Assembly: GCA_903861145.1 (NCBI GenBank)
Contig: CAIOTH010000042.1
Coordinates: forward strand, 34,236-98,235
DNA length: 64,000 nt
Direction: 5' to 3'
Source: an uncultured Bacteroidota bacterium
GTDB taxonomy: Bacteria; Bacteroidota; Bacteroidia; Chitinophagales; LD1
Shown: in pieces, positions 16,263 through 24,587 of the stretch
Numbering within the stretch: position 1 is the first letter of the stretch
Layout of the letters: each line of letters starts with the position of its first letter
Position numbers and translations under genes: made by a program
The notes under the pieces: model-generated
Told to the model about the DNA's origin: nothing
The model's input: the letters and a program-made list of their open reading frames with translations, nothing else
The model's database searches: none

Positions 16263-17348
16263 ATGAAGCTTAGCGCAAGGCAAGGACGTTTTTTGCAAAA
16301 GGTTATAACGCGGTGGCAAACCGAGGGAACGATTGATCGGCAGGAGGCTGAAAAATTGAGCAATAGCTTTACTATTCAAACCTTTGATTGGAAGAAGCTG
16401 GCCAAGTATTCGTTTTGGATTGCTATTGTATGCGCTCTTATAGCAGTAAGCTCGGCGATTGCCGATGATTATATTATCCATTTTATTGAAAGGATATTTG
16501 CTTCATCAAACATTGCGCTGTGCATAGCCTTAAGCATTTTCTCTGTGGGATTTTATTATTTGGGTATGCGGGGCCGCAAGAAAAGACCTGAAAAAGAATT
16601 TAGTAATGAGGCCTTGATTTTTGTTGGCGTACTTTTTACTGCAGGCGCAGTTGCTTACTTTGGCAGGGCTTGCGATAATGGGAGCAAGCATTATTCCATT
16701 CTCTTTCTTATTGCCACTATTATTTATGGTGGCCTGGGCCTTTGGTTTCCATCGCGGATGGTATGGGTTTTTGCCTTGCTGTCGTTGGGTTCATGGTTTG
16801 GTACCGAAACCGGTTATATATCGGGTTGGGGCGCCTATTACCTGGGTATGAACTACCCGCTGCGGTTTGTGATTTTTGGTTTAGCAATTATAGGTACGGC
16901 CTTCTTATTTAAGCTGCGGCCTAATCTGGCTCACTTTTATAAGTCAACATATAAAATGGGCTTGCTCTATTTTTTTATTGCGCTTTGGATACTCTCCATT
17001 TTCGGCAATTACGGCGATTTAGATAAGTGGTACAATGTAAAGCAACCTGCCTTGTTTATGTGGGGGATTTATTTTGGAGTTGCTGCCGCAATAGCAATAG
17101 TTTGGGGCATAAAAGCTGATGATTCTATTTCGCGCGGCTTTGGTATAACCTTTCTATTTATAAACCTCTACACCCGTTACTTCGAATATTTCTGGAACCA
17201 AACCCATAAGGCTATTTTCTTTTTCCTTTTGGCTATGTCTTTTTGGTTGGTTGGAACCCGGGCTGAGCGAATATGGAATATTGGCAAAGCTAAAAATGGC
17301 GAACCTGTTTTGGCTACCGATGATGTGGTAGATGATGAGGACGATTAA
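16263..17348 (+). CDS. Polytopic membrane protein (DUF2157-like)
   Basis: The 361-aa protein has a cytoplasmic N-terminus of about 55 residues with a helix-rich ...RWQTEGTIDRQEAEKL pattern, then about nine or ten hydrophobic segments and an acidic C-terminal tail (DDVVDDEDD). The short N-terminal helical region followed by many TM helices resembles DUF2157 membrane proteins, whose function is unknown. The family assignment is tentative. The ATG lies just after REP copy 2; the DUF2625-like gene begins 10 bp after the stop. Confidence 0.65.
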   Translation: MKLSARQGRFLQKVITRWQTEGTIDRQEAEKLSNSFTIQTFDWKKLAKYSFWIAIVCALIAVSSAIADDYIIHFIERIFASSNIALCIALSIFSVGFYYLGMRGRKKRPEKEFSNEALIFVGVLFTAGAVAYFGRACDNGSKHYSILFLIATIIYGGLGLWFPSRMVWVFALLSLGSWFGTETGYISGWGAYYLGMNYPLRFVIFGLAIIGTAFLFKLRPNLAHFYKSTYKMGLLYFFIALWILSIFGNYGDLDKWYNVKQPALFMWGIYFGVAAAIAIVWGIKADDSISRGFGITFLFINLYTRYFEYFWNQTHKAIFFFLLAMSFWLVGTRAERIWNIGKAKNGEPVLATDDVVDDEDD

Positions 17349-17358
17349 TTAGTATGTC

Positions 17359-18060
17359 ATGCCAAACGGGACAAATAACAAATCATTGGAAGAATTAATT
17401 GACCTGGTGGATACTGGATGGCCATTGGTATTGGAGTGGATAAGAAAAGCAAGTAATAAAATCGATATTTTACCGCGCGATATTACAAAAGCGGAGGAGG
17501 CGCTACATACTGTACAAATTAGCACACGTTCGCCTATGGGGGCTATTTTATACGAAACCGGTGGGTTGCTAATAGATAATGGTTGGGTTCGTGTACTGGG
17601 GTCTGGAAGCGCTCGTTTAAATCGAAGCATGCCGGAATGGAATAAGAGTAAAACTTTTGGAGAAGATGGAGAGGTTGTACCATATTACCTTGTTGCGGAT
17701 GATGTAATAGGAGGTTTCTTTGCAATAAACGGCGGTGCACTAGGCAGCGACATTGGCAACGTGTATTATTTAGCGCAGGATAACTTAGAGTGGGAGTCTA
17801 TGAGCTGTTCTTATTCGGAGTTTTTGACTTTCTTATTTTCTGGTGATCTAGCTAAATTTTACGAAGGTTTTCGGTGGCAGGGGTGGCAATCTGATGTGGA
17901 AAATCTTTCGGGTGACAGAGGCATAATGTTCCTTCCACCTTTATTTACTAAAGAAGGAAAGGATATTGAAAGGAGTTTTAAAAAGGATGTGCCTTTGGAC
18001 GAATTATTCAATCTTGCTTTCGAATATAGAAGACAGTTGGGTATTGAAACAAGCAAATAG
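17359..18060 (+). CDS. DUF2625-like cytoplasmic protein
   Basis: The 233-aa soluble protein has the pattern of the DUF2625 family: an N-terminal SLEELIDLVDTGWPLVLEWI helix region, SPMGAILYETGGLLIDNGWVRVLGSGS, then a GGFFAINGGALG and VYYLAQDNLEWESM core and a FYEGFRWQGW tail. Function of the family is unknown. No signal peptide or membrane segment. It sits 10 bp after the membrane-protein gene and 11 bp before the PfpI-type gene, so the three may be one transcript. Confidence 0.7.
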   Translation: MPNGTNNKSLEELIDLVDTGWPLVLEWIRKASNKIDILPRDITKAEEALHTVQISTRSPMGAILYETGGLLIDNGWVRVLGSGSARLNRSMPEWNKSKTFGEDGEVVPYYLVADDVIGGFFAINGGALGSDIGNVYYLAQDNLEWESMSCSYSEFLTFLFSGDLAKFYEGFRWQGWQSDVENLSGDRGIMFLPPLFTKEGKDIERSFKKDVPLDELFNLAFEYRRQLGIETSK

Positions 18061-18071
18061 ATCAGTTAATC

Positions 18072-18788
18072 ATGAAACGAATTTTAATTCCACTACCCAA
18101 TAACGATTTCGATTTAACTGAAGTGGCCGTGCCCTGGAAACTTTTTAAGGACAAAGGTTACGAGGTGATGTTTGCCACAGAACAAGGCACCCGAGCCTAT
18201 TGCGACCCAAAATTAATAACCGGGGTAATATTTGGCCAGCTAGGTGCAACTAATGAGGCCATTTGCTTTTACCGGTAGATGGAGCAGAGCAATGAGTTTC
18301 TGCATCCTATAAAATATGAAAACATAAACCCCGCCGATTATGATTTGCTGCATCTGCCTGGTGGCCATGCAAAAGGCATGCGCCAGTATTTGGAAAGCAA
18401 GGTGTTGCAGCAAAAAGTGCTTCAGTTTTTTAAACCGAATAAGCCGATAGGAAGTATTTGCCATGGCGCGGTTGTATTGGCAAGAACTACTGACCCTGAA
18501 ACCGGCAAAAGTGTTGTTTACAATTACAAGCTAACCGGCCTAATCAAATCACTTGAAAAGCTGGCTTATTACATCACCTTCTGGAAACTTGGCAAATACT
18601 ATCGCACTTATCCTGCTTATGTTGAAGATGAAGTGAAGAGTGTTTTGAGCAACCCTCAAAATTTTGTGGTGGGCGATGGAGCCTATAAACCCTTTGTTTG
18701 TGTTGATAGAAACCTGGTTACAGCACGTTGGCCCAAGGATGCATTTGTGTATGCCGAGAAGTTGATAGAAGTGTTGGAAACAAAATAG
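18072..18788 (+). pseudogene. DJ-1/PfpI-type glutamine-amidotransferase-like protein, split by an in-frame TAG
   Basis: Two abutting frames in the same phase form one 238-codon protein: residues 1-68 (MKRILIPLPNNDFDLTEVAVPW..., ending CFYR) and, after TAG at 18276-18278, MEQSNEFLHPIKY... to ETK. Together they match class I glutamine amidotransferase-like PfpI/DJ-1 proteins, with the LLHLPGGHAKG loop and the nucleophile elbow GSICHGAVV (Cys intact). Homologues typically read through this point with one ordinary residue between the Tyr-Arg and Met-Glu-Gln, so a single base change (for example CAG to TAG) explains the stop. It may be a pseudogene, a read-through case or a sequencing error. The second half could still be translated from the ATG at 18279. 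Confidence 0.82.
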
Positions 18789-18859
18789 TTTCAACACCCA
18801 TAATTTCTATTTTGCCCAAGTGCTTTCAATAATTACCTTCACGCTTACAATCTACAGCT

Positions 18860-19660
18860 ATGTCATATTTCGATAATAAAGTGGTATGGATAACCGGGGC
18901 TTCTTCTGGTATTGGTGAGGCTTTGGCGTACACTTTTGCCAAACATCCGGTTAAGCTTATTTTATCGGCCCGTCGTGCTGAGGAATTGGCCCGTGTAAAA
19001 GCAGCCTGTAATTTGCCCGATGCAGATGTGTTGATTTTACCTCTTGACGTTTCGGAACATAGTTTATCGGAAGAGGCCGCTCGAAAGGCCATTGCCCAAT
19101 TTGGTAAGGTTGATATTTTGGTGAATAATGCCGGCGTAAGCCACTGGTCTAAAATTAAGGACCTGAGCATGGAGGTTATCAAAATCATCATCAACGTAAA
19201 TTTTTTGGGTGCAGTTAGTTTAACCAAAGCCGTGCTGCCTGACATGTTAAAGCGCAAGAGCGGACAAATTGTTGTTATTAGTAGTATACTGGGGAAAATA
19301 GTTACACCCAAGCAGGCGGCTTACAACGCCAGCAAACATGCTTTAATGGGATTTTTTGATACCCTGAGGGCAGAAACTACGGGTGATGGAATTAAAGTGT
19401 TGCTGGTTTGTCCTGGTTTTGTGCATACCAACGTTGCCAAAAACTCATTGAACAAAGAAGGGCAGCCCATTAACAAGGATAATAAGATGATTGAAAATGG
19501 CCTCGACCCGCTGTATGTTAGTGAGCAGGTTTTGAGTGCCATTCAAAAAGGTAAGGAAGAAATTATTGTAGCGGGGCCTAAAGAGAAGTTTGCTGTATTA
19601 ATTAAGCGCCTGGCACCCGGCATTTTTTCAAAGTTTATCAGTAATAATAAAATAGTATAA
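18860..19660 (+). CDS. Short-chain dehydrogenase/reductase (SDR)
   Basis: The 266-aa oxidoreductase has a Rossmann fold with TGASSGIG (about 12-19), NNAG (about 90-93), catalytic Ser in VVISS and YNASK (Tyr/Lys). The Arg-rich stretch ARRAEEL after the second strand favours NADP(H). It resembles the DHRS7-like classical SDRs acting on lipids or carbonyl compounds; the substrate is not visible. The acyl-CoA dehydrogenase gene starts 4 bp after the stop, so the two are very likely co-expressed in fatty-acyl metabolism. Confidence 0.92.
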   Translation: MSYFDNKVVWITGASSGIGEALAYTFAKHPVKLILSARRAEELARVKAACNLPDADVLILPLDVSEHSLSEEAARKAIAQFGKVDILVNNAGVSHWSKIKDLSMEVIKIIINVNFLGAVSLTKAVLPDMLKRKSGQIVVISSILGKIVTPKQAAYNASKHALMGFFDTLRAETTGDGIKVLLVCPGFVHTNVAKNSLNKEGQPINKDNKMIENGLDPLYVSEQVLSAIQKGKEEIIVAGPKEKFAVLIKRLAPGIFSKFISNNKIV

Positions 19661-19664
19661 ATAA

Positions 19665-21467
19665 ATGCCTGAAAAATTTTATTCGAAAGACAACATCCGC
19701 TTTTTGTTGCATGAGGTTTTCCCTATTGCCGAGTTATGTAAACGAGAAAGATTTAAAGAACATTCAGTAGAGAGTCTGGATATGATTATTGAGGCGGCCG
19801 ATAGTATGTCGGTAAATCACCTGCGCCCCATTTTAACCGAGATGGACAACAAACCACCTTACCTGGAAAACGGTAAAGTAAAAGTGCACCCCAAAATGGG
19901 GGGTTTAATGAAAACCTTTGGTGAGGACGGGTGGATTTCGATGGCTGCGCCTTATGAGTATGGAGGACAACAAGTCCCCTTTACCGTTTTTCAAGCCACC
20001 GGTTTTATGATGGGGGCGGCCAATTATTCAACCATTGCCTATCCGTTTTTAACTACCGGTGCGGCGCATTTAATTGAATCGTTCGCTACTAAAGAGTTGC
20101 AGCAAATCTATATACCTAAAATGTTCTCAGGCGAGTGGCAGGGTACAATGGCATTAACTGAGCCCGGTGCAGGTAGCTCTCTAACCGATATTGTAAGTAC
20201 AGCAAAACCAACGGATAAAGGGTACTATCTTGTAAAGGGGCAAAAGATATTTATAAGCTGCGGCGACCATGATGCCTGCGATAATTTTGTGCATTTAATG
20301 CTGGCCCGTATTGAGGGAGCACCGGCGGGCACCAAGGGTATTTCATTATTTATTGTGCCACAACAACGGCCCGATAAAAATGGCAATTTGACCTTTAATG
20401 ATGTAAACACGGCAGGTATTTTTCACAAAATGGGTTACCATGGCGCACCTATTGCCCACCTGATGATGGGCGAGGCTAATGATTGCCACGCCTGGTTGGT
20501 CGGGGAACCGCACAAAGGTTTGAGCTATATGTTCCAGATGATGAATGAAGCGCGTGTTGGGGTTGGCTGCAATGCGGTTTCCATAGCTTCGGCGGCATAT
20601 TACAACTCGTTGGAGTATGCGAATGTGAGAACGCAAGGACGAAAGATAACAGAGAAAGACCCGCTAAAACCGCAAATACCAATTATTGAGCATGCCGATG
20701 TAAAGCGCATGCTTCTGTTTCAAAAAGCTATTGTTGAAGGTTCGCTTTCGCTGGTGTTTGAAGCGACTACCTGTCTTGATAATGTAGCTACGCTTACAGG
20801 AGAGGAGAAGGAAACTAATTTCCTTATTCTTGAATTGCTCACACCCATCGTAAAGAGTTACCCTGCGGAAATGAGCATTCTGAGTACAAGTACCGCATTG
20901 CAATGTTTTGGCGGCTATGGTTATACCAAGGAATACATGGCTGAGCTGTTTTTCCGCGAAACGCGCATACATACTTTGCACGAAGGAACGACGGCAATAC
21001 ACGGCATGGACTTGCTGGGTAGAAAAGTAATGATGCAAAACGGCAAGGCAACCATATTGCTGATGACTCGCATTATGGAAGATATTGAGGCTGCGCAGAA
21101 ATATGAGGGCTTGAAAGCCTATGCCGGAGCCTTGGCTGAGAAGATTATGAAGTTGCAAGAGGTTACTATGCATTTGGTTTCTGTCGCTCAAAGTGAGGGG
21201 CCTGAGGTGTATTTATCGGACGCAACGCTATATCTTGAATTGTTCAGTATACTGGCTATTGGCTGGCAGTGGATTAAACAGGGTATTAAAGTAGAAGAAC
21301 TAAAAGAGGCAGGAACCAAAGCTTACAGTGCCGAATTTCTGCAATCGAAACTTTACGCATTGCAGTATTTCTTTGAATACGAAATGCCTAAGACCGAAGC
21401 CTTGATTATCCGTTTGAAAAGCAATAACCATGTAACGGTGATTGCTAAGGCTGAAGAGATTTTGTAA
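19665..21467 (+). CDS. Acyl-CoA dehydrogenase (600-aa class with extra C-terminal domain)
   Basis: This FAD enzyme introduces a 2,3 double bond into acyl-CoA. The domain order is standard: N-terminal helices, the middle beta domain with MALTEPGAGSSL, and the C-terminal helical domain with FGGYGYTKEYMAE and LHEGTTAIHGMDLLGRK; Glu440 in HEGTT is the likely catalytic base. At 600 aa it carries the additional C-terminal helical domain of the long prokaryotic class (AidB/FadE5-like). It is coupled to the SDR gene with a 4-bp gap. Confidence 0.94.
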   Translation: MPEKFYSKDNIRFLLHEVFPIAELCKRERFKEHSVESLDMIIEAADSMSVNHLRPILTEMDNKPPYLENGKVKVHPKMGGLMKTFGEDGWISMAAPYEYGGQQVPFTVFQATGFMMGAANYSTIAYPFLTTGAAHLIESFATKELQQIYIPKMFSGEWQGTMALTEPGAGSSLTDIVSTAKPTDKGYYLVKGQKIFISCGDHDACDNFVHLMLARIEGAPAGTKGISLFIVPQQRPDKNGNLTFNDVNTAGIFHKMGYHGAPIAHLMMGEANDCHAWLVGEPHKGLSYMFQMMNEARVGVGCNAVSIASAAYYNSLEYANVRTQGRKITEKDPLKPQIPIIEHADVKRMLLFQKAIVEGSLSLVFEATTCLDNVATLTGEEKETNFLILELLTPIVKSYPAEMSILSTSTALQCFGGYGYTKEYMAELFFRETRIHTLHEGTTAIHGMDLLGRKVMMQNGKATILLMTRIMEDIEAAQKYEGLKAYAGALAEKIMKLQEVTMHLVSVAQSEGPEVYLSDATLYLELFSILAIGWQWIKQGIKVEELKEAGTKAYSAEFLQSKLYALQYFFEYEMPKTEALIIRLKSNNHVTVIAKAEEIL

Positions 21468-21539
21468 GCGTATTAAAAAATCAAAAATTACCACAGGTAA
21501 CGCTCGCTTTACATAACTTTACGGCCTTACTTTAAGCCT

Positions 21540-22808
21540 GTGCGTGTTTGTAGACCAATCCCGACTATTATAGCTGTCCTATTACTTATTGTTATAAGTA
21601 GCCCAAGTTTCGCTGTTGTTACCAACGAAAAAACTGCGGGTAAACTTTTGGAGTATAGCCTTGTAAAAAGCTTTCCGAAAGATGAATTGACTGCTTTCTT
21701 CAAAAAGCATCATATCCCTAAAATAGTTTTGCCGGTTAATAACGGGTTGAATGTTTATGAGGTGGTTTACACATCAACTTATAACGATGGTAGCACTGTA
21801 AAAGCCTCTGGTTTATTGTATGCACCTATCAGCAGCAATAAGGAATTGCCTTTAATGATTTACAACCACGGCACCGAAATTTGTCGTGACCGTTCATGCA
21901 ATTTTGAAGACGAGCAAACTATTTGTCTTGCTTTTGCGGCAGATGGTTACATAGTGATAACCCCTGACTATATGGGGTTAGGTAAAGGCGAGCGGACACA
22001 GTTATTTTTGAATGCCAGGGCTGAGTCGGTGGCGACGGTTGATATGCTGATTGCAGCGCACGAGGTTTTACCTCAATTAAATATTAAACCCAGCAAACAA
22101 CTTTTTGTAACCGGTTACTCGCAGGGCGGGCATGCTTCTATGGCTACCAGCAGGTTGTTGCAACGGCAATACGCCGACCGGTTTCCGGTAACGGCTTCAT
22201 CGCCCATGTCGGGACCGTATGATATTGCGCAAACGGTTTGGAGCGGCCGTAAAGCGCGATATGATTACCCTGTGTTCTTTTTCCTTTTGCTGCAGTCGTA
22301 TTACGAAAGTATTGGCAAGCCGAAGGATATGGCCCTTGCACTTAATGCACCATACGATACATTAATTCCGCCGCTAATGGATGGTAATAATACTATTGAG
22401 GACATTGATAAGCTTTTGCCCGATACCATTTTTAAAACTGCGAGAAAAGAGTACCTTGAGCAGTATGATCATGACTCAACTTCGGGCTTCAGGGCTTATC
22501 TTAAATCTAACAACGTGTTTGATTGGAAGCCCGAAATGCCCATGTTGTTGTGCTATTGCAATGCCGATGAAGAAGTGCCCTATACTAATTCGGTAACGGC
22601 CTATAATACCATGAAAAAGAATGGCAGTAATAGTGTTGAACTTTGGCGCGCCGGTAAAAAATTCGGGCATGAAAACTGCGCTATTTTTGCAGTGGTGTAT
22701 ACCAAAATGTTTTTTGATGGTTTTAGAGACGGGCATCCCGGTTACCACGGCCCGGCGTTTAAACGCTTGCTGCTTAATATTGGTAAACTATCGGTTAAAC
22801 CCAGGTAG
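21540..22808 (+). CDS. Secreted alpha/beta hydrolase, paralogue 1
   Basis: The 422-aa protein starts at a GTG and has a signal peptide (hydrophobic IIAVLLLIVISS, likely cleaved near SFA). An alpha/beta-hydrolase fold follows: YNHGTE (oxyanion region), the nucleophile elbow GYSQGGH, a late Asp in CNADEEVPY and His in GHENC. This is the pattern of secreted lipases/peptidases of the LIP/Abhydrolase-type family. It shares most of its core with the protein at 24588-25877, so the two come from a local duplication. A perfect 12-bp hairpin follows at 22815-22847. Confidence 0.85.
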   Translation: MRVCRPIPTIIAVLLLIVISSPSFAVVTNEKTAGKLLEYSLVKSFPKDELTAFFKKHHIPKIVLPVNNGLNVYEVVYTSTYNDGSTVKASGLLYAPISSNKELPLMIYNHGTEICRDRSCNFEDEQTICLAFAADGYIVITPDYMGLGKGERTQLFLNARAESVATVDMLIAAHEVLPQLNIKPSKQLFVTGYSQGGHASMATSRLLQRQYADRFPVTASSPMSGPYDIAQTVWSGRKARYDYPVFFFLLLQSYYESIGKPKDMALALNAPYDTLIPPLMDGNNTIEDIDKLLPDTIFKTARKEYLEQYDHDSTSGFRAYLKSNNVFDWKPEMPMLLCYCNADEEVPYTNSVTAYNTMKKNGSNSVELWRAGKKFGHENCAIFAVVYTKMFFDGFRDGHPGYHGPAFKRLLLNIGKLSVKPR

Positions 22809-22814
22809 AGGCGC

Positions 22815-22847
22815 AGATTTGACAACATTTTAAAAGTTGTCAAATCT
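22815..22847. repeat. Perfect 12-bp intergenic palindrome between convergent genes
   Basis: AGATTTGACAAC (815-826 of this kilobase) pairs perfectly with GTTGTCAAATCT (836-847) around loop ATTTTAAAA. It lies between a plus-strand and a minus-strand stop. There is no proper T-run on either side, so it may be a dispersed palindrome doing the work of a bidirectional terminator. Confidence 0.7.
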
Positions 22848-22861
22848 TACACAGGGCAATA

Positions 22862-23542
22862 CTAAAAAAAGGTAACCATCTCTTTAGGCAAATGGCTGTA
22901 GTTGTTGAAATACCGCAGCGTAATTTTATGGTCGTTAAAAAGCAGGCAGCTTACTGAGGTATTGGCTATAATGGTATTTAGCCCGGTGTATTTACTTTGA
23001 GGTAAATCAAGAATATGTGCAACCAGTAAGGAAATAACGCCGCCACTGGTAATAGCTACAACCTCTTTATGTTTTTCTTTTCTCGAAGTAGTGATTACCT
23101 GGTTCAGAGAATCGAGGCATCTTTCTTTAAAGTGTTTGAATGATTCGGCATAAGCTGAGGGGCCTTCTTCATCCATCCATTTATTCATAGCCAGGTCAAA
23201 TTCATCTTCCATAAATTTTTTAGGGTCGCTTTGGTTCATTATAAGCGCCATGGCTTTTTCCTTGTCAGCTATTTCGGGGCGATGTACATGCAAAACGCTT
23301 TCGTGGTTAAACTCATTTAAGCCGGGTATGATGGTAGGCGTTGCGTTGCTAAAGCTATGTTCGGAGGTTTGCTTGTGGCGCAGCATATCGCCACGGTAAA
23401 AAGCATCAATTTTATTGAGCACGGTATCTTCAAAGTGTTTTGGAATGTAGGCCGATTGCTTATAACCCAGCTCTGAAAGCTGATCGTAGTTTTCCATTCC
23501 AAAAGATGCCTGCGAGTGTCGTACTAAATAAAGTCGTGCCAT
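22862..23542 (-). CDS. Histidine phosphatase family protein
   Basis: The 226-aa protein belongs to the phosphoglycerate-mutase-like histidine phosphatase branch: LVRHSQASFG (phosphohistidine loop, RHx) at residues 6-15, an Arg-containing YRGDMLRHKQT, a Glu region and VVAITSGGVISLL (second catalytic His replaced in position by Ser or neighbouring residues, so check). Substrate unknown. It is convergent with hydrolase 1 and divergent from the secreted hypothetical that follows. Confidence 0.87.
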   Translation of the reverse strand: MARLYLVRHSQASFGMENYDQLSELGYKQSAYIPKHFEDTVLNKIDAFYRGDMLRHKQTSEHSFSNATPTIIPGLNEFNHESVLHVHRPEIADKEKAMALIMNQSDPKKFMEDEFDLAMNKWMDEEGPSAYAESFKHFKERCLDSLNQVITTSRKEKHKEVVAITSGGVISLLVAHILDLPQSKYTGLNTIIANTSVSCLLFNDHKITLRYFNNYSHLPKEMVTFF

Positions 23543-23678
23543 AAAACCCGGTGTTTTTCAATTTAATTGTTGAGCAAAATTTCGGGCGGAAAACTACAAG
23601 GTTTTTGGCAGCCTTTGCAATGTATTTTGGCCGGTAACCATAATATATCAATAATACTCATATCTTGCCGGTCATTAA

Positions 23679-24509
23679 ATGTTAATTGATGCTGTTATGC
23701 GAAAAGTGCCTTTGCTGTTTCTATTGGTAATTAATTTTTGTTCTACTGCCTTCACCCAGCACAAAGTACATTTAAAGGTGGGGTATTTACCCGGGCATAG
23801 CTATATTGAAAAGGCAGACCAGATTACGAACATAGAAATGGAATTGAAGGGTAGTGCAATTACCGCCAACGACGAAGGCCCCATCAAGAAAGGGATTGTT
23901 CAGCACACTGAGAAGGAAACCAGTGTTGGGAGCTATTATAATGATAGCCTATTTCCCATAAAAACACTTCTTACCAAGATGACCATGGCTGAAGGAAAAG
24001 CACCCATAGCACCGGGGACTATACTTTACAGCACTGGAACTAAAAGTGGTAAGCGAACACTCGACTCGATTTCAGCAGATGGTATGGATAGTGAACTTAA
24101 AGAAAAACTTTTTCCATTACTTCAAACCGTTATTAAGGCGGCCAATATCCCCGAGCATAATTTTAAGGTCGGCGAATCTTTTTCTTTTGAAACGCCTATT
24201 AATTTACCCGTTGCCGGGATGATCCTAAACTTTGTGATGAAGACAACCTATACCCTTAAAAGCGCCACCGGTAGTATCGCTTATTTTGACATTGCTTTGG
24301 TTTATACAATACAATCAGAATCCGTTTCTATTCCCGTTACGGCCACGGGCAATGGCAGTGGTAGTATGACTTACGATATCAACAATAATTACTACACCAG
24401 CTTCGAAATAAATGAGAACTTATCGATGAATATGAGCATGGAAGACAGAAGTATGAAGATGAAGATGGAAAGTACCAGCATACAAAAAGCCGCTGTTTCG
24501 AAGAATTAG
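23679..24509 (+). CDS. Secreted hypothetical protein (possibly DUF6263-like)
   Basis: The 276-aa protein has a signal peptide (MRKVPLLFLLVINF...; start ATG at 23679 or 23697) and a beta-rich, Ser/Thr/Met-rich mature part with an unusual Met-rich C-terminus (NMSMEDRSMKMKMEST). The mixed-strand pattern recalls the DUF6263 family of Bacteroidota periplasmic proteins, but I cannot confirm it. It lies between the two paralogous hydrolases and may have entered together with the duplication. Confidence 0.6.
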   Translation: MLIDAVMRKVPLLFLLVINFCSTAFTQHKVHLKVGYLPGHSYIEKADQITNIEMELKGSAITANDEGPIKKGIVQHTEKETSVGSYYNDSLFPIKTLLTKMTMAEGKAPIAPGTILYSTGTKSGKRTLDSISADGMDSELKEKLFPLLQTVIKAANIPEHNFKVGESFSFETPINLPVAGMILNFVMKTTYTLKSATGSIAYFDIALVYTIQSESVSIPVTATGNGSGSMTYDINNNYYTSFEINENLSMNMSMEDRSMKMKMESTSIQKAAVSKN

Positions 24510-24587
24510 AGCGGTCGCTATTAAAAGTTAAACAGTTCATAATAAAGCGGACTGTGTTTATATTGCGCTTCTAACCAATAAATCTTA

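Noticed and set aside
16059..16481. Open frame of 140 codons on the minus strand
   Set aside because: It covers the terminator, the REP copy and the start of a well-supported membrane-protein gene; composition is unlike a protein.
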